Below, in pieces: positions 28,101-34,000 of a stretch of DNA of 64,000 bases. The DNA is taken from assembly GCA_002633005.1 (NCBI GenBank), contig NMRA01000766.1:80978-144977 (forward strand), given 5' to 3'. Both the position numbers and the translations under genes were made by a program. Under the pieces are notes generated by a model that made no database searches, was not told the DNA's origin, and was given only the letters and a program-made list of their open reading frames with translations. Source of the DNA: Phoronis australis. Its lineage: Eukaryota; Phoronida; Phoronidae. Numbering within the stretch: the first letter of the stretch is position 1; every line of letters starts with the position of its first letter.

Positions 28101-29983
28101 AGAATTAACAGTATTTTTCATGACCATAATTTAAGTCAGCGTGGGTGAAGGTTATGTCGGTGTCGAGCATTTTCATCAAATCCAGGAAACCCTCCCTTCT
28201 GACTAATAAATTGATTATTTGCGGGATAATAAGCTCGCAATTAAGTGCAATGCTAGTGACCTAGTTTTGCCCAAACTGTCGGCTCCTAAGCTCCAGACAC
28301 ATTTACACTGTCAGGGAGATCAAGGTATTTCTACCACATGATGGCCAGGGTCCACAGAATTAATGTATCTGGTAAATATAACATGTGTATGCAGTGCAAC
28401 CAGATTGTCTCAATGCCAATCACTGTGTAAAAGTTGTCCCCGTAAGGAAAAGATAATTCTTAGATAGTGTAGTGTCTTTGAACTATTGTTTACAGGCGAC
28501 ACAAGGAGTTTGGCATCATGTTGTTATGACCTACAATGGAGTGGAAATATTCTTCTATGTTGACAACTCCCTTGTTGGACGACATGCCACGACGGGTTAG
28601 TTTAACGTATTTTGTTTTTAGGGGCAACATGGTATTTTTAATGCTATTTAACAATATGCAAAATACGTTTTCATGTCAGTGGGTAAATTTGCTTTTACGA
28701 ACCTTCTTTCATATCATCTTATTGAAATGAAGATAACTTTTATTAACTTTACATTCGTTCGGTAACACTAGATTTTGTGCTTGTTTCAATTATATTTGCC
28801 TTTGAAAGGATGTGCGTCAGGCAGTACCTCCTTGCGGATAGGTGCAAAATGGATGTATCAAAAATGTACTGTTAAGTCATAAATATCTTATTAGTTTGTA
28901 ACCCAAGCATTTGGGTGGCATAAAACCAAACGTTTTCTTCATTTCAGGTGGCATAGCAAGAACACACAATCCCATGGCATTTGGACTGTTACCGTATGTA
29001 GCAGGGTGCGACAGTGACCACTACAAAGGCTACATGAGTCAGGTAAACAGTGTGTGCAATTGTTTTTATCACATCCCGGTATAAGCAATTGGAGAAAATA
29101 CAGGGTTTTCTCGCCTTTTGGTCTCTACATGGACTTACCAACGGGTTAACTTGCTAGTGAATTTTACCACTTGGCCATGGTTGAGGCAGATGGATACTAC
29201 GGTAATATACTCCATGTTTACTCAGCTCTCACAAGGAAACGGGAAATCCCATCTGGATCATTATATCTGAATACTTATGGCATGTACTGTTTTAAGCATA
29301 CTTAATTATTAAGAACTTACCGATTCTTCTTTGAGATTTCTACTTTGTGAAACATATCCTTATCAATGGGCAATGTAAAATTTTCTAGCAAAATGTTTTT
29401 GATCACGCCAAAGTGTTTTTTAATTTGCTAAATAGGTACAAAAGTGTAATTTCTGGGGTGAACTGGTCTACGTGGCAACATTCAAAACAGTAACAGACCA
29501 TTGTTGGAGACATTTATTGATTGAATATTAAAAATAAAATCTCAGACTTTTCAAATTAATGTCATTCAGTTCGAGTATTTTGAAGCACACAGTGAATAAT
29601 TATATAATGTTGAAATATGTTAAATAGATTACATCTTTTGCATTAATTATGTGAGTGCTGGACGGATAGATTATTTGTCCCAAGTTACAGGACAAAATTA
29701 AACTGCACCTAGTGTTGTTCAATGGAAAGGACAACTCCTATCGCCAACTGGCTACTGACAGGAACAATGGGCATGCCTCTACCTCACTCCTGCAACACGG
29801 CGATATTTCTATGCACCACTAGGTGGTGTTAGGATTTGCTGGCTTCATGATACCAGGGGCTAATAGATTCGCAGATATTTCCACTCTCTTGTACCCAAGA
29901 TTTTTTTTCAGGTGAAGCTGTTCAAGTGCCACCTCACTATTTCTCAAGTTGCAACTCTCTTCAGCTATGGTAAAGGCTTCTGA
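1058..29983 (+). CDS. Large sushi/EGF/chitin-binding/laminin-G mosaic protein, 5' incomplete
   Basis: One plus-strand gene rebuilt from 41 exons with consistent phases. The domain order is EGF-like, 27 sushi (CCP) domains, five EGF-like domains, two peritrophin-A-like chitin-binding domains, two short Cys-containing exons, and a LamG/concanavalin-like fold ending at TGA 29981-29983. About 2,250 residues are visible. Every sushi and EGF exon starts and ends in phase 1, as is usual for shuffled extracellular modules. No transmembrane segment follows the LamG domain, so the product is probably secreted. Sushi and EGF domains mediate protein contacts, peritrophin domains bind chitin, and LamG-like domains bind glycans or proteins. 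A role in mucus, gut lining, extracellular matrix or immune recognition is inference. The N terminus and signal peptide are outside the window. I cannot name an orthologue. Splicing is predicted by eye, and exon skipping would not break the frame. Confidence 0.8.
1187..2190 (+). repeat. 129-bp tandem array derived from the EGF exon, donor site in each unit
   Basis: Five practically identical 129-bp units (1187-1315, 1316-1444, 1445-1573, 1574-1702, 1703-1831) are followed by a 128-bp unit (1832-1959), a 127-bp unit (1960-2086) and a decayed one to about 2190. The second half of each unit copies the second half of the EGF exon. The first half is diverged and holds a run of G. Every unit ends in the exon-like AAAG|gtaagg donor. 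The frame stays open through five units. The later units have shorter G runs, which shift the frame, and a stop occurs at 1870-1872. Each unit has only five of the six EGF cysteines. It could be intronic, or an in-frame extension of the exon by multiples of 43 residues. Confidence 0.85.
2546..2719 (+). CDS. Sushi exon 1
   Basis: 174 nt, phase 1-1, acceptor tttccag and donor gtagga. It has the four sushi cysteines, the PISHG and GPYVAG motifs, and the Trp before the last Cys (NGQWTP). An extra Cys lies four residues after the first (KCGQPCP), so the domain has an odd number of cysteines. It belongs to the diverged, older sushi exons. Confidence 0.88.
3340..3601. mobile_element. Inverted-repeat element (MITE-like) in sushi intron 1
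   Basis: The ends are inverted copies. The left end begins AGATCAGGGGCCCATTCCAA and the right end, reverse-complemented, begins AGATCAGGGGCCCGTTCCAA; the similarity continues over the following TAAGTCAG/TGACTTAG stretch. About 262 bp, no coding capacity. The interior is rich in CTTAAGT/ACTTAAG words. No clear target-site duplication was found by eye. Confidence 0.75.
3852..4025 (+). CDS. Sushi exon 2
   Basis: 174 nt, phase 1-1, acceptor gtttcag, donor gtatac. Begins ECETPDNIPHG; motifs GPYYAG, CDSGYKLFG, ITCQDNGLWTP. Four cysteines. The donor is followed by an acacaattac simple repeat. One of the single-copy, diverged sushi exons. Confidence 0.88.
4422..4595 (+). CDS. Sushi exon 3 (A-like)
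   Basis: 174 nt, phase 1-1, acceptor ctcccccag-type, donor gtaagt. Reads SCSEPTPIANG, GPYYAGDKATYTC, TITCKDGGVWTPT. This is the closest relative of the amplified A-type exons and may be their founder. Confidence 0.88.
4765..5026. mobile_element. Inverted-repeat element, GGTAAAATTCTCC family (copy 1)
   Basis: The left end reads ataaaaaattctccaattt. The right end, reverse-complemented, reads atggtaaaaattctctaatt. The same pair of ends bounds elements at 17798-18092 and about 50365-50738. No coding capacity; lies in the intron between sushi exons 3 and 4. Confidence 0.55.
5756..5929 (+). CDS. Sushi exon 4 (B-like)
   Basis: 174 nt, phase 1-1, acceptor gcttcag, donor gtgagt. Reads ECSEPPTITHGS, TSEPYITG, SCC-free core, KWSPAPPQCKG. 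The EPY and WSPAPP motifs make it the closest relative of the amplified B-type exons. With the preceding A-like exon it forms a plausible ancestral A/B pair. Confidence 0.88.
6266..6439 (+). CDS. Sushi exon 5 (array pair 1, A type)
   Basis: 174 nt, phase 1-1, acceptor gtctttag, donor gtaaac. A-type core: KCSDPSPIPYG, GPYVAGDKATFVC, GYHLIGDDTITC, TWTPTQAVCKG. First exon of the recent ten-pair array. The intron after it (6440-6739) is nearly identical to 8343-8637. Confidence 0.9.
6740..6913 (+). CDS. Sushi exon 6 (array pair 1, B type)
   Basis: 174 nt, phase 1-1, acceptor atttctag, donor gtaaac. B-type consensus: KCDAPPSISHG, SEPYVTGSTATYSC, GFKLVGSSTVTC, EWSPAPPTCKG. The same protein sequence recurs at 8638, 9455, 10611, 11713 and 15845. 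Confidence 0.9.
7062..7235 (+). CDS. Sushi exon 7 (array pair 2, A type)
   Basis: 174 nt, phase 1-1, acceptor gtctttag. A type with PIPHG instead of PIPYG. Joined to pair 1 by a short 148-bp intron whose twin lies at 8812-8958. Confidence 0.9.
7560..7733 (+). CDS. Sushi exon 8 (array pair 2, B type, extra Cys)
   Basis: 174 nt, phase 1-1, acceptor atttctag, donor gtatac. B type beginning VKCGAPPSISHG, with VTGCTATYSC where all other B copies read VTGSTATYSC. The Ser-to-Cys change gives five cysteines, one of them probably unpaired. Confidence 0.9.
8013..8076 (+). repeat. Tandem duplication of about 35 bp in array intron
   Basis: The sequence ctagttattggggtctttta followed by a gtcatcat tail occurs twice in direct succession in the intron between array pairs 2 and 3. 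It is not seen in sister introns. Confidence 0.7.
8169..8342 (+). CDS. Sushi exon 9 (array pair 3, A type)
   Basis: 174 nt, phase 1-1, acceptor gtatgcag (the other A exons use gtctttag). Reads KCSEPTPIPYG and AGDEATFVC, the most altered N-terminal half among the array A exons. Confidence 0.9.
8638..8811 (+). CDS. Sushi exon 10 (array pair 3, B type)
   Basis: 174 nt, phase 1-1, acceptor atttctag. Encodes the B consensus. Its flanking introns match those of pair 1 almost base for base. Confidence 0.9.
8959..9132 (+). CDS. Sushi exon 11 (array pair 4, A type)
   Basis: 174 nt, phase 1-1. The acceptor is altered to gtcttaag, still AG but with a weakened pyrimidine tract relative to gtctttag in its sisters. 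Protein as in exon 7. Confidence 0.87.
9455..9628 (+). CDS. Sushi exon 12 (array pair 4, B type)
   Basis: 174 nt, phase 1-1, acceptor atttctag, donor gtaacc. B consensus. The preceding intron (9133-9454) is the twin of 7236-7559. Confidence 0.9.
10093..10266 (+). CDS. Sushi exon 13 (array pair 5, A type)
   Basis: 174 nt, phase 1-1, acceptor ctttcag. Reads KCNDPSPIPYG and GDNTITC, two substitutions unique to this copy. Confidence 0.9.
10611..10784 (+). CDS. Sushi exon 14 (array pair 5, B type)
   Basis: 174 nt, phase 1-1, acceptor atttatag, donor gtaacc. B consensus. Pairs 5 and 6 carry the same class of internal intron back to back, breaking the alternation seen elsewhere in the array. Confidence 0.9.
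11218..11391 (+). CDS. Sushi exon 15 (array pair 6, A type)
   Basis: 174 nt, phase 1-1, acceptor gtctttag, donor gtaaag. A type with PIPHG. The downstream intron 11392-11712 has close copies at 13927-14249 and 16340-16690. Confidence 0.9.
11713..11886 (+). CDS. Sushi exon 16 (array pair 6, B type)
   Basis: 174 nt, phase 1-1, acceptor atttatag, donor gtaatc. B consensus. The intron after it (11887-12311) preserves the empty site of the element inserted at 14553. Confidence 0.9.
12312..12485 (+). CDS. Sushi exon 17 (array pair 7, A type)
   Basis: 174 nt, phase 1-1, acceptor gtctttag. Reads KCSDPTPIPYG. Followed by a 533-bp intron whose twin is 15300-15844. Confidence 0.9.
13019..13192 (+). 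CDS. Sushi exon 18 (array pair 7, B type)
   Basis: 174 nt, phase 1-1, acceptor atttctag. Differs from the B consensus by GQWSPAPPICKG (E to Q, T to I). Confidence 0.9.
13753..13926 (+). CDS. Sushi exon 19 (array pair 8, A type)
   Basis: 174 nt, phase 1-1, acceptor gtctttag. Reads AGDQATFVC and GYHLFGDD, two changes unique to this copy. Confidence 0.9.
14250..14423 (+). CDS. Sushi exon 20 (array pair 8, B type)
   Basis: 174 nt, phase 1-1, acceptor atttctag, donor gtattt (weaker than gtaaac/gtaacc). Begins VKCGTPPSISHG and ends PPICKG. Confidence 0.9.
14553..14820. mobile_element. Palindrome-rich insertion in array intron, right end at an N
   Basis: Starts GGGCCCGGTTGCATAAAA and contains at least four alternating copies of the word TATCCGGCGTATAA and its complement, giving perfect 16-bp hairpin arms around 14594-14627. 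The sister intron at 12003-12020 lacks it and reads straight from acatc to tggtgattt, so this is an insertion. The single N at 14820 sits at its right boundary, so part of the element may be missing from the assembly. Confidence 0.75.
15126..15299 (+). CDS. Sushi exon 21 (array pair 9, A type)
   Basis: 174 nt, phase 1-1, acceptor gtctttag. Reads KCSDPTPIPHG. The following intron is of the pair-7 class and carries an extra purine-rich aag/gaa run near 15580. Confidence 0.9.
15845..16018 (+). CDS. Sushi exon 22 (array pair 9, B type)
   Basis: 174 nt, phase 1-1, acceptor atttgtag. B consensus. The intron after it (16019-16165) is of the short class otherwise found only after pairs 1 and 3, a sign of recombination across the array. 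Confidence 0.9.
16166..16339 (+). CDS. Sushi exon 23 (array pair 10, A type)
   Basis: 174 nt, phase 1-1, acceptor gtctttag, donor gtaaag. A type with PIPYG. Last A exon of the array. Confidence 0.9.
16691..16864 (+). CDS. Sushi exon 24 (array pair 10, B type)
   Basis: 174 nt, phase 1-1, acceptor aattctag, donor gtaaaa. Begins VKCDAPQSISHG (P to Q). Last B exon. The downstream intron no longer resembles the array introns, so this marks the right edge of the amplification. Confidence 0.9.
17590..17763 (+). CDS. Sushi exon 25
   Basis: 174 nt, phase 1-1, acceptor gtttcag, donor gtacag. Reads MCSNPDAIPHGS, GPYIAGDVAKYAC, EWTSTLAVCKG. Single-copy type, outside the array. Confidence 0.88.
17798..18092. 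mobile_element. Inverted-repeat element, GGTAAAATTCTCC family (copy 2)
   Basis: The left end is aaaattctccagtttgggac. The right end, reverse-complemented, is ggtaaaattctccagtttgg. It starts about 35 bp after the donor of sushi exon 25. Same family as 4765-5026. Confidence 0.65.
18519..18692 (+). CDS. Sushi exon 26
   Basis: 174 nt, phase 1-1, acceptor ttctgcag, donor gttggt (non-standard beyond GT). Reads NCGTPPTLPHGS, PPYVAGVVAKYEC, EWTNLEASCKG. Diverged from the array. Confidence 0.85.
19059..19232 (+). CDS. Sushi exon 27 (last)
   Basis: 174 nt, phase 1-1, acceptor attacag, donor gtgagt. Reads TCGDPTPIANGAV, EEGDEATFVC, NTWSPTQAVCTG. It ends the sushi region. The 930-bp intron after it (19233-20162) holds nothing I can identify. 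Confidence 0.88.
20163..20282 (+). CDS. Calcium-binding EGF exon
   Basis: 120 nt, phase 1-1, acceptor tattag, donor gtaaga. Starts DINEC and has the cbEGF pattern with CHNYADCTN, then GSFRCKC and GYVGDGFTC: six cysteines, the D-I/N-E calcium ligands and the Asn/Asp hydroxylation-type site after Cys3. It is the only clear cbEGF in the window. Confidence 0.88.
20706..20816 (+). CDS. EGF-like exon
   Basis: 111 nt, phase 1-1, acceptor gttacag, donor gtaatg. Reads DDCANGGTRCGTNEEC then KKCVCIDGYILYEKKCT: six cysteines, short non-calcium-binding EGF. Confidence 0.82.
21175..21297 (+). CDS. EGF-like exon
   Basis: 123 nt, phase 1-1, acceptor ttttcag, donor gtaagt. Reads PCMSGGTKCGQYGTC, NCVCQSGYHEVDGVCK. 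Its ending is the same type as that of the first EGF exon at 1058. Confidence 0.85.
22309..22431 (+). CDS. EGF-like exon
   Basis: 123 nt, phase 1-1, acceptor atttcag, donor gtgagt. Reads PCEDGGLNCMDHAHC, VCECDADYVMVNGVCK. It is the closest visible relative of the first EGF exon (HCV...MVxGVCK). Confidence 0.85.
23075..23215 (+). CDS. EGF-like exon with extended tail
   Basis: 141 nt, phase 1-1, acceptor ttacag, donor gtgagt. Reads PCSDGGNYCHKNAHC, NCTCDDGYMQDGDQC then TFSAV before the donor. The tail and the donor are the first unit of a 59-bp tandem repeat. Confidence 0.85.
23194..23370 (+). repeat. 59-bp tandem repeat spanning an exon end and its donor
   Basis: Three units of 59 bp start at 23194, 23253 and 23312. 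Unit 1 includes the last 22 nt of the EGF exon plus the donor. In unit 2 the donor reads ttggtgtgtt and in unit 3 it has become ggatgagtt, losing the GT at that spot. Confidence 0.8.
23626..23829 (+). CDS. Peritrophin-A-like chitin-binding exon 1
   Basis: 204 nt, phase 1-1, acceptor catcag, donor gtatgt. Encodes DPEDCTKFFQCIRGNP, FHHSCSSCTYWNQNLLTC: the C...F.C.....C....FN...C layout of CBM14, with aromatic residues at the sugar-binding positions. Six or more cysteines. Confidence 0.82.
24504..24716 (+). CDS. Peritrophin-A-like chitin-binding exon 2 plus Thr/Pro linker
   Basis: 213 nt, phase 1-1, acceptor tttcag, donor gtaagt. Encodes HPQQCSSYFECHM, QRCCSSGQSFNYTQQRC, then a Thr/Pro-rich stretch (STTPQTTTQRP) typical of a glycosylated linker. 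The C-S-x-Y-F-x-C and FNxxxxxC elements are the CBM14 signature. Confidence 0.82.
24784..24897 (+). CDS. Short exon of mosaic gene, family not recognised
   Basis: 114 nt, phase 1-1, acceptor catag, donor gtaagc. Encodes an acidic stretch (DIFTDEDNRSTY) and two cysteines (SCNPESGKYHTGDCLL). It fits the phase chain between the chitin-binding and LamG parts but matches no domain I know. Confidence 0.6.
25516..25680 (+). CDS. Cysteine-containing exon, possibly diverged chitin-binding
   Basis: 165 nt, phase 1-1, acceptor tttcag, donor gtgagt. Encodes GPTCVDSNGFRRE, YWLVSSTLHRIRKESC, MFNLTSCSCSV. The C...Y.......C....FN...C spacing is like the second half of a peritrophin domain. Family call is tentative. 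Confidence 0.62.
26091..26301 (+). repeat. Imperfect direct repeat of about 100 bp
   Basis: Two diverged copies (26091-26181 and about 26189-26301) share aggtgtactgtctttaagtt, then aagtgatgtcaca and finally ccttttgtcaacaagag. Intron before the LamG exons. Confidence 0.65.
26349..26594 (+). CDS. Laminin-G/concanavalin-like domain, exon 1
   Basis: 246 nt, starting and ending in phase 1, acceptor atttcag, donor gtaaga. Opens the LamG-like fold: LVYMKLNADIKDY, SHIELPVFSNYEFSNTFAIS and LWYNSQMGNDDKAGLITNGD, the jelly-roll pattern of a beta strand, SFTISLWY-like strand and short loop. Confidence 0.8.
27494..27594 (+). CDS. Laminin-G-like domain, exon 2
   Basis: 101 nt, phase 1 to 0, acceptor ttgcag, donor gtaaga. 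Encodes VGSINIWVESNSVLGGYV and SIKITGT, an internal strand pair of the domain. Confidence 0.78.
28496..28595 (+). CDS. Laminin-G-like domain, exon 3
   Basis: 100 nt, phase 0 to 1, acceptor tttacag, donor gttagt. Encodes GVWHHVVMTYNGVEIFFYVD, the W-H-H-V-x-x-T-Y-x-G signature of LamG-like domains. Confidence 0.85.
28948..29042 (+). CDS. Laminin-G-like domain, exon 4
   Basis: 95 nt, phase 1 to 0, acceptor atttcag, donor gtaaac. Encodes FGLLPYVAGCDSDHYKGYMS, the strand and turn that in this family precede the conserved D-E/V-x-L-Y ending. Confidence 0.8.
29912..29983 (+). CDS. Laminin-G-like domain, terminal exon with stop
   Basis: 72 nt from acceptor ttttttcag to TGA. Encodes VKLFKCHLTISQVATLF then SYGKGF-stop. 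It joins GYMSQ of the previous exon to give the usual closing helix/strand (V-x-L-F...L-T-x-x-x-V-A-x-L-F), which supports this exon as the true 3' coding end. Confidence 0.78.
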   Translation: MKLFKCHLTISQVATLFSYGKGF

Positions 29984-30268
29984 GAAAGTGAATCGGGAAT
30001 TCAAGAATTCTATTGAAGCTGTTACTGTTATTACCCTTTGTGTCTGTTTTTACATTTCTGGACTCTCGACAAGTTATTGCGCAGCCTGGATCTCGCCCAG
30101 AAGCATCTCGAGTGTAATGAACTAAAGTTAGCTTGGAACCAATATCAACAGGAAATATATAACCGTGTGAACTTCTGTTTTCTGCTTGATTTTTTCAACG
30201 CAGCTGACAAATACCGAAGAGATAACATCCAATTATTGTTACCTTAAGTACTTAAATTGTTATGTCTC

Positions 30269-30274
30269 AATAAA
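30269..30274 (+). promoter_or_regulatory. Poly(A) signal of mosaic gene
   Basis: AATAAA about 285 nt after the stop. It is the first strong signal downstream of the chosen terminal exon. Confidence 0.6.
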
Positions 30275-30299
30275 ATACTTGTTTTCAAACCTTATTAAG

Positions 30300-31029
30300 G
30301 TTTGCACGGTTAGTTGGCTCTTACATTTTACGTAGTGTATTACACTGTGCCTGGGTGAACTTTTTTTGTGGATATAAACGCCATGTTTGAAGACATAACC
30401 TCGCTGACCACTTTGCAGTGGACTGATCCTTCATTACCACAAGAATTATGAAGGAATACTAACCAAAAGCTCTTCATAAAATCAGCAAAACAAGACCTTT
30501 AACTTGAAATTTCCACTGGGCATTAATTGTGTGACCAAACTGTATACAAAAATAATTCTTTGCAATAACGTGTAGAAATATAAACACAATTACATATCTT
30601 TTGACCTTTGATATGCAAGACCACATCCGTGGATTCCGTGACAGTTGAGAGTGATTAAGTCAGCCATGAACAAGTAAAGGGCACCTTAGAACATGGCAAG
30701 AGTTCTGAAACAAAATAACATTTCCCTGTCATGATGCTTTAGCCCGGTGATATTCTAGAAGGGCATTTCCACCTGCAGTGGTTAAAATGTTTCCAATGGA
30801 TTTCCGATCATTCCCGGTCATGATGACTGACTACTGTAATTGTAACTTCCGCTTGTCTCTAGCCATCGTGATGATGCACTCAAGTACCTTTTGTCCCGGT
30901 TTCTTCTGGTGTGTACTGCACGAAGACAACCTTATTTGGTCGGAGGATACAGTGTGACTGTGGGACCTACCAAGCATTTTATGCCCCCTGATGTCTGTGA
31001 TATGTATCTCTGTGACTAGTTCTGTCAAT
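30300..31029. other. Convergent intergenic / 3' UTR stretch
   Basis: This lies between the plus-strand mosaic gene and the minus-strand SPEF1 gene, whose 3' ends face each other. No further coding exon or repeat was recognised. Part of it must be the 3' UTR of the minus-strand gene. Confidence 0.6.
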
Positions 31030-34000
31030 TTACTTCCACCTGTCTTTAGAAGCGCCCGTAGCTTGCAACTCCTCTATGCGAATGTCCTTCAAATGAATCA
31101 GCTGTTCTAACCTTCGTATTTTGGCTTGTAAGATCTAGAGAGAAGAAACAATTATTTCAACAAACATCTGTTGCACAAGCTAGTGCATGTATTGTACAAC
31201 CAGATAACACATTCAAGTTACTCTGCTGCAGTTACAGAGAGATGACACCTCACCATCTTTTGCCTACATAAGCATTAAGACGCACCCTTAAACTTACATT
31301 TAGTTCGTTGTTTACTTTTATTTAACTTCATGTGTTTTTAATTGTAAACTTTGAAAACTTGACAATGAAAACTTTTCAGTATAACACATAGCACGTCCAG
31401 TTTTAAGCTATGTAGTTTTTGTGTTCAACTATCTATCCGTTTCATTTGAGTTGTTTTCTTACAGATTTTTGAACTTCCAAAAGCAAGCTCAAATAAATAA
31501 CTTTAACACATAACCACAGTACTGCAATAAATATCCTTTGTAACAAAACTTCCAAGTAATTACTAAGTTTTAACAACAGTAATTTTAAACATATATTGTT
31601 CAATCCATAACAACTAGCCCGCCCATCTTCTAACTGTAAGTAGACTTGCAGAGCTTTACAAAAGCCAATAAATTGTTGTCAAGGTGCACACTATCACTGT
31701 TGTCAAGGTGCACACTATCACTGGGAATTCACCTGAGGTTTGTAAGACCTTAATATGCAAAGTTATGCAATAAGATGGCGCACTTTTCTGCTAAGTTTGG
31801 AAGTGTGCAAGTGGTCCACCTCACCTGTATTGTTTCCTGTTTGGCAAGACACTCTTGTTCCTTTCGCTCTAACTGTGCCATGTTTTCCTCATACAGTGTT
31901 TGGGGCACAGTGCTATTCTTAGACCCTGAGATATTGTTCATGGATGATGCCTTAGTCATACCCTGCCGAGGGGTTGCTTGCACATTCTTGACTGGACTGC
32001 TGTGAACAGGCTTGTTTGCCTGCCTTCCAACAGGTGGCCTGCCAGGACTGTTGGAGTGACTGAAACGTGCAGGAATCAGATACCAGAACATGCTGCGTTT
32101 GCTCCTTTTAGCAGAGTTCAATCAATCATATTAGGAACCATATAGTAAGAACACCTTGAGACAACGACTAATATGCTTGTGTATTTCCATGTACACTCCA
32201 TTGTTCACCAATAGAGCTTCATGGAGCCACATGGGCCCACAGTGAAATTTCTGTACTCAAATTTCTAATTGTTTTGACAACTTCTGTTATGCTTTAATTT
32301 TTTTTCCATGTCCACTTAAGTTTTTCTCAACTTACTTTTGCATGTTCTTGTCTACGTCGGTATGAACTTGAGATAAATGATTATTATTCTTTACTCGTGA
32401 ACGTTGCAACGTTTAGGTGGCTATATTTTATTAGCATTAAGTTAGTTTGCACTTGAGGACTCCAGCATTAAAGCTGTCAGCTCAAGTCAAGTGTGAATGT
32501 AAAAAAAGAACAGAAAATGTCAAAAACAGTTTGGCGAAGGGTTCACTTATTTCTATCAACATGAAGGAGAAAAACGCAAGTAAGTTTTGTGTGCACCAGA
32601 CAATTCATTTGATCAAGTTTAACCAAGAAAATGTTAAACAATTGCATGAAATCTACAAAGAAACCAGATTCCAGAAGACTGAATGTCGCAATAACATGAC
32701 AGAGATTAGAACACAAAATGGGCAATGAGAACTGCAGTACTGCTGTGGTGTCTTGTGGAGCACTGCACTTTGGTGACATAACATTACCTGGGGTTTGTTT
32801 CATGCAAAAATGACTTTAGACAGAAATGCAGTCTTACGCTTCACACAATTATTTCTAAAAAAATAAATTACTAGAACAAGAATGCAAAATCTGAGACTAT
32901 AGACTAGTTATTGGGACAATTTCTATAATTTTTAGACTCATGTGATCATAATTACTAGGCCAAACCTTAAATCAACAATTGTGCGTAGGACCAAATTTCT
33001 GTCTGTGCATAGGACCAAATTTCTGTCTGTAGTCTTAAGTCACTTTCATGAAACAGATCCCAACAGTATAACTAACCTTACTGCAGCTGTTGGTTTCCCC
33101 CGAAGTTGTTTATTACCCACACCTGAAATAAAGGAAACGCCACACGCTGTCATACTTTCATTAGGTGAAGAGCATTGTGTACTTGTCGTCACTTTGTGAC
33201 AGCAAGAGAGAAGCCATACAATCACACATTAGCTACAAGTCAAGCTCGGGTCCTTGGCATTAATCTGATTATGCAAGTTGGTTATATTGTATTTCCTCAA
33301 TTTTTAATTAAATGGACAAAAAGCTACCTTCTGTAAAAAATAAACTTTTGGCTTAGGCCACTAATTGGTCTCTTTAGTCCCTCACCAAAAAATAATGAGA
33401 TCTTGGCTTGAGAACTGACTGGTTGTTATAGCTACACACCAGGTCCATTAAGTTGCTTTGCATGGCAGTTCAGTCGCCGATGCAGGACAGCCATTGGGGG
33501 ATCCCAGCCAAGTTATTCGTAACCAATTTCAATAAATCAAGCAAAGGATAAGAAAGCTATGATATAGCTTTGTAAAGCCTAAACTAAGTTGATGGTTTCA
33601 ATACCGGAACAAGGTTTATAGGGGTTCTTAAAACAGAGCTTGGCTATGAAATGTTAGTCTTACCATTCTGCACTCGCCCAGGACTACTCATCATGTGAGT
33701 GTTTTGGTCTGCCTCAGGTTTGTCAAGCCGTGCATCATAAACATTGCGTTCGTACCCCTGTGAGCCAGCACCATCACCAAGCGAGGCGACGTGGCCCTCA
33801 ATCTTTTCCCGAAGCATCATCAATACATGCTCCATGACGTACGGCTTACAGAGGATCACTTGCCTTATGATGTTATCACTGATTTCAAAATCGAGTTTTT
33901 TAAACACTTTCCTGCAAAACAAGAAGGTTCCTTCAGAAAGGGACTAAATCAGACCAATGAAATATAACTGTTGTCAAAACTAACAAGAAAACTTCATGCA

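Noticed and set aside
29436-29531. Alternative terminal exon after the LamG exon ending at 29042 (acceptor aatag, stop at 29529-29531, AATAAA just after)
   Set aside because: It is in phase and open, and a poly(A) signal follows, but its peptide (CNFWGELVYVATFKTVTD) does not resemble the closing segment of LamG domains, while the exon at 29912 does. It could be a rare alternative 3' end.
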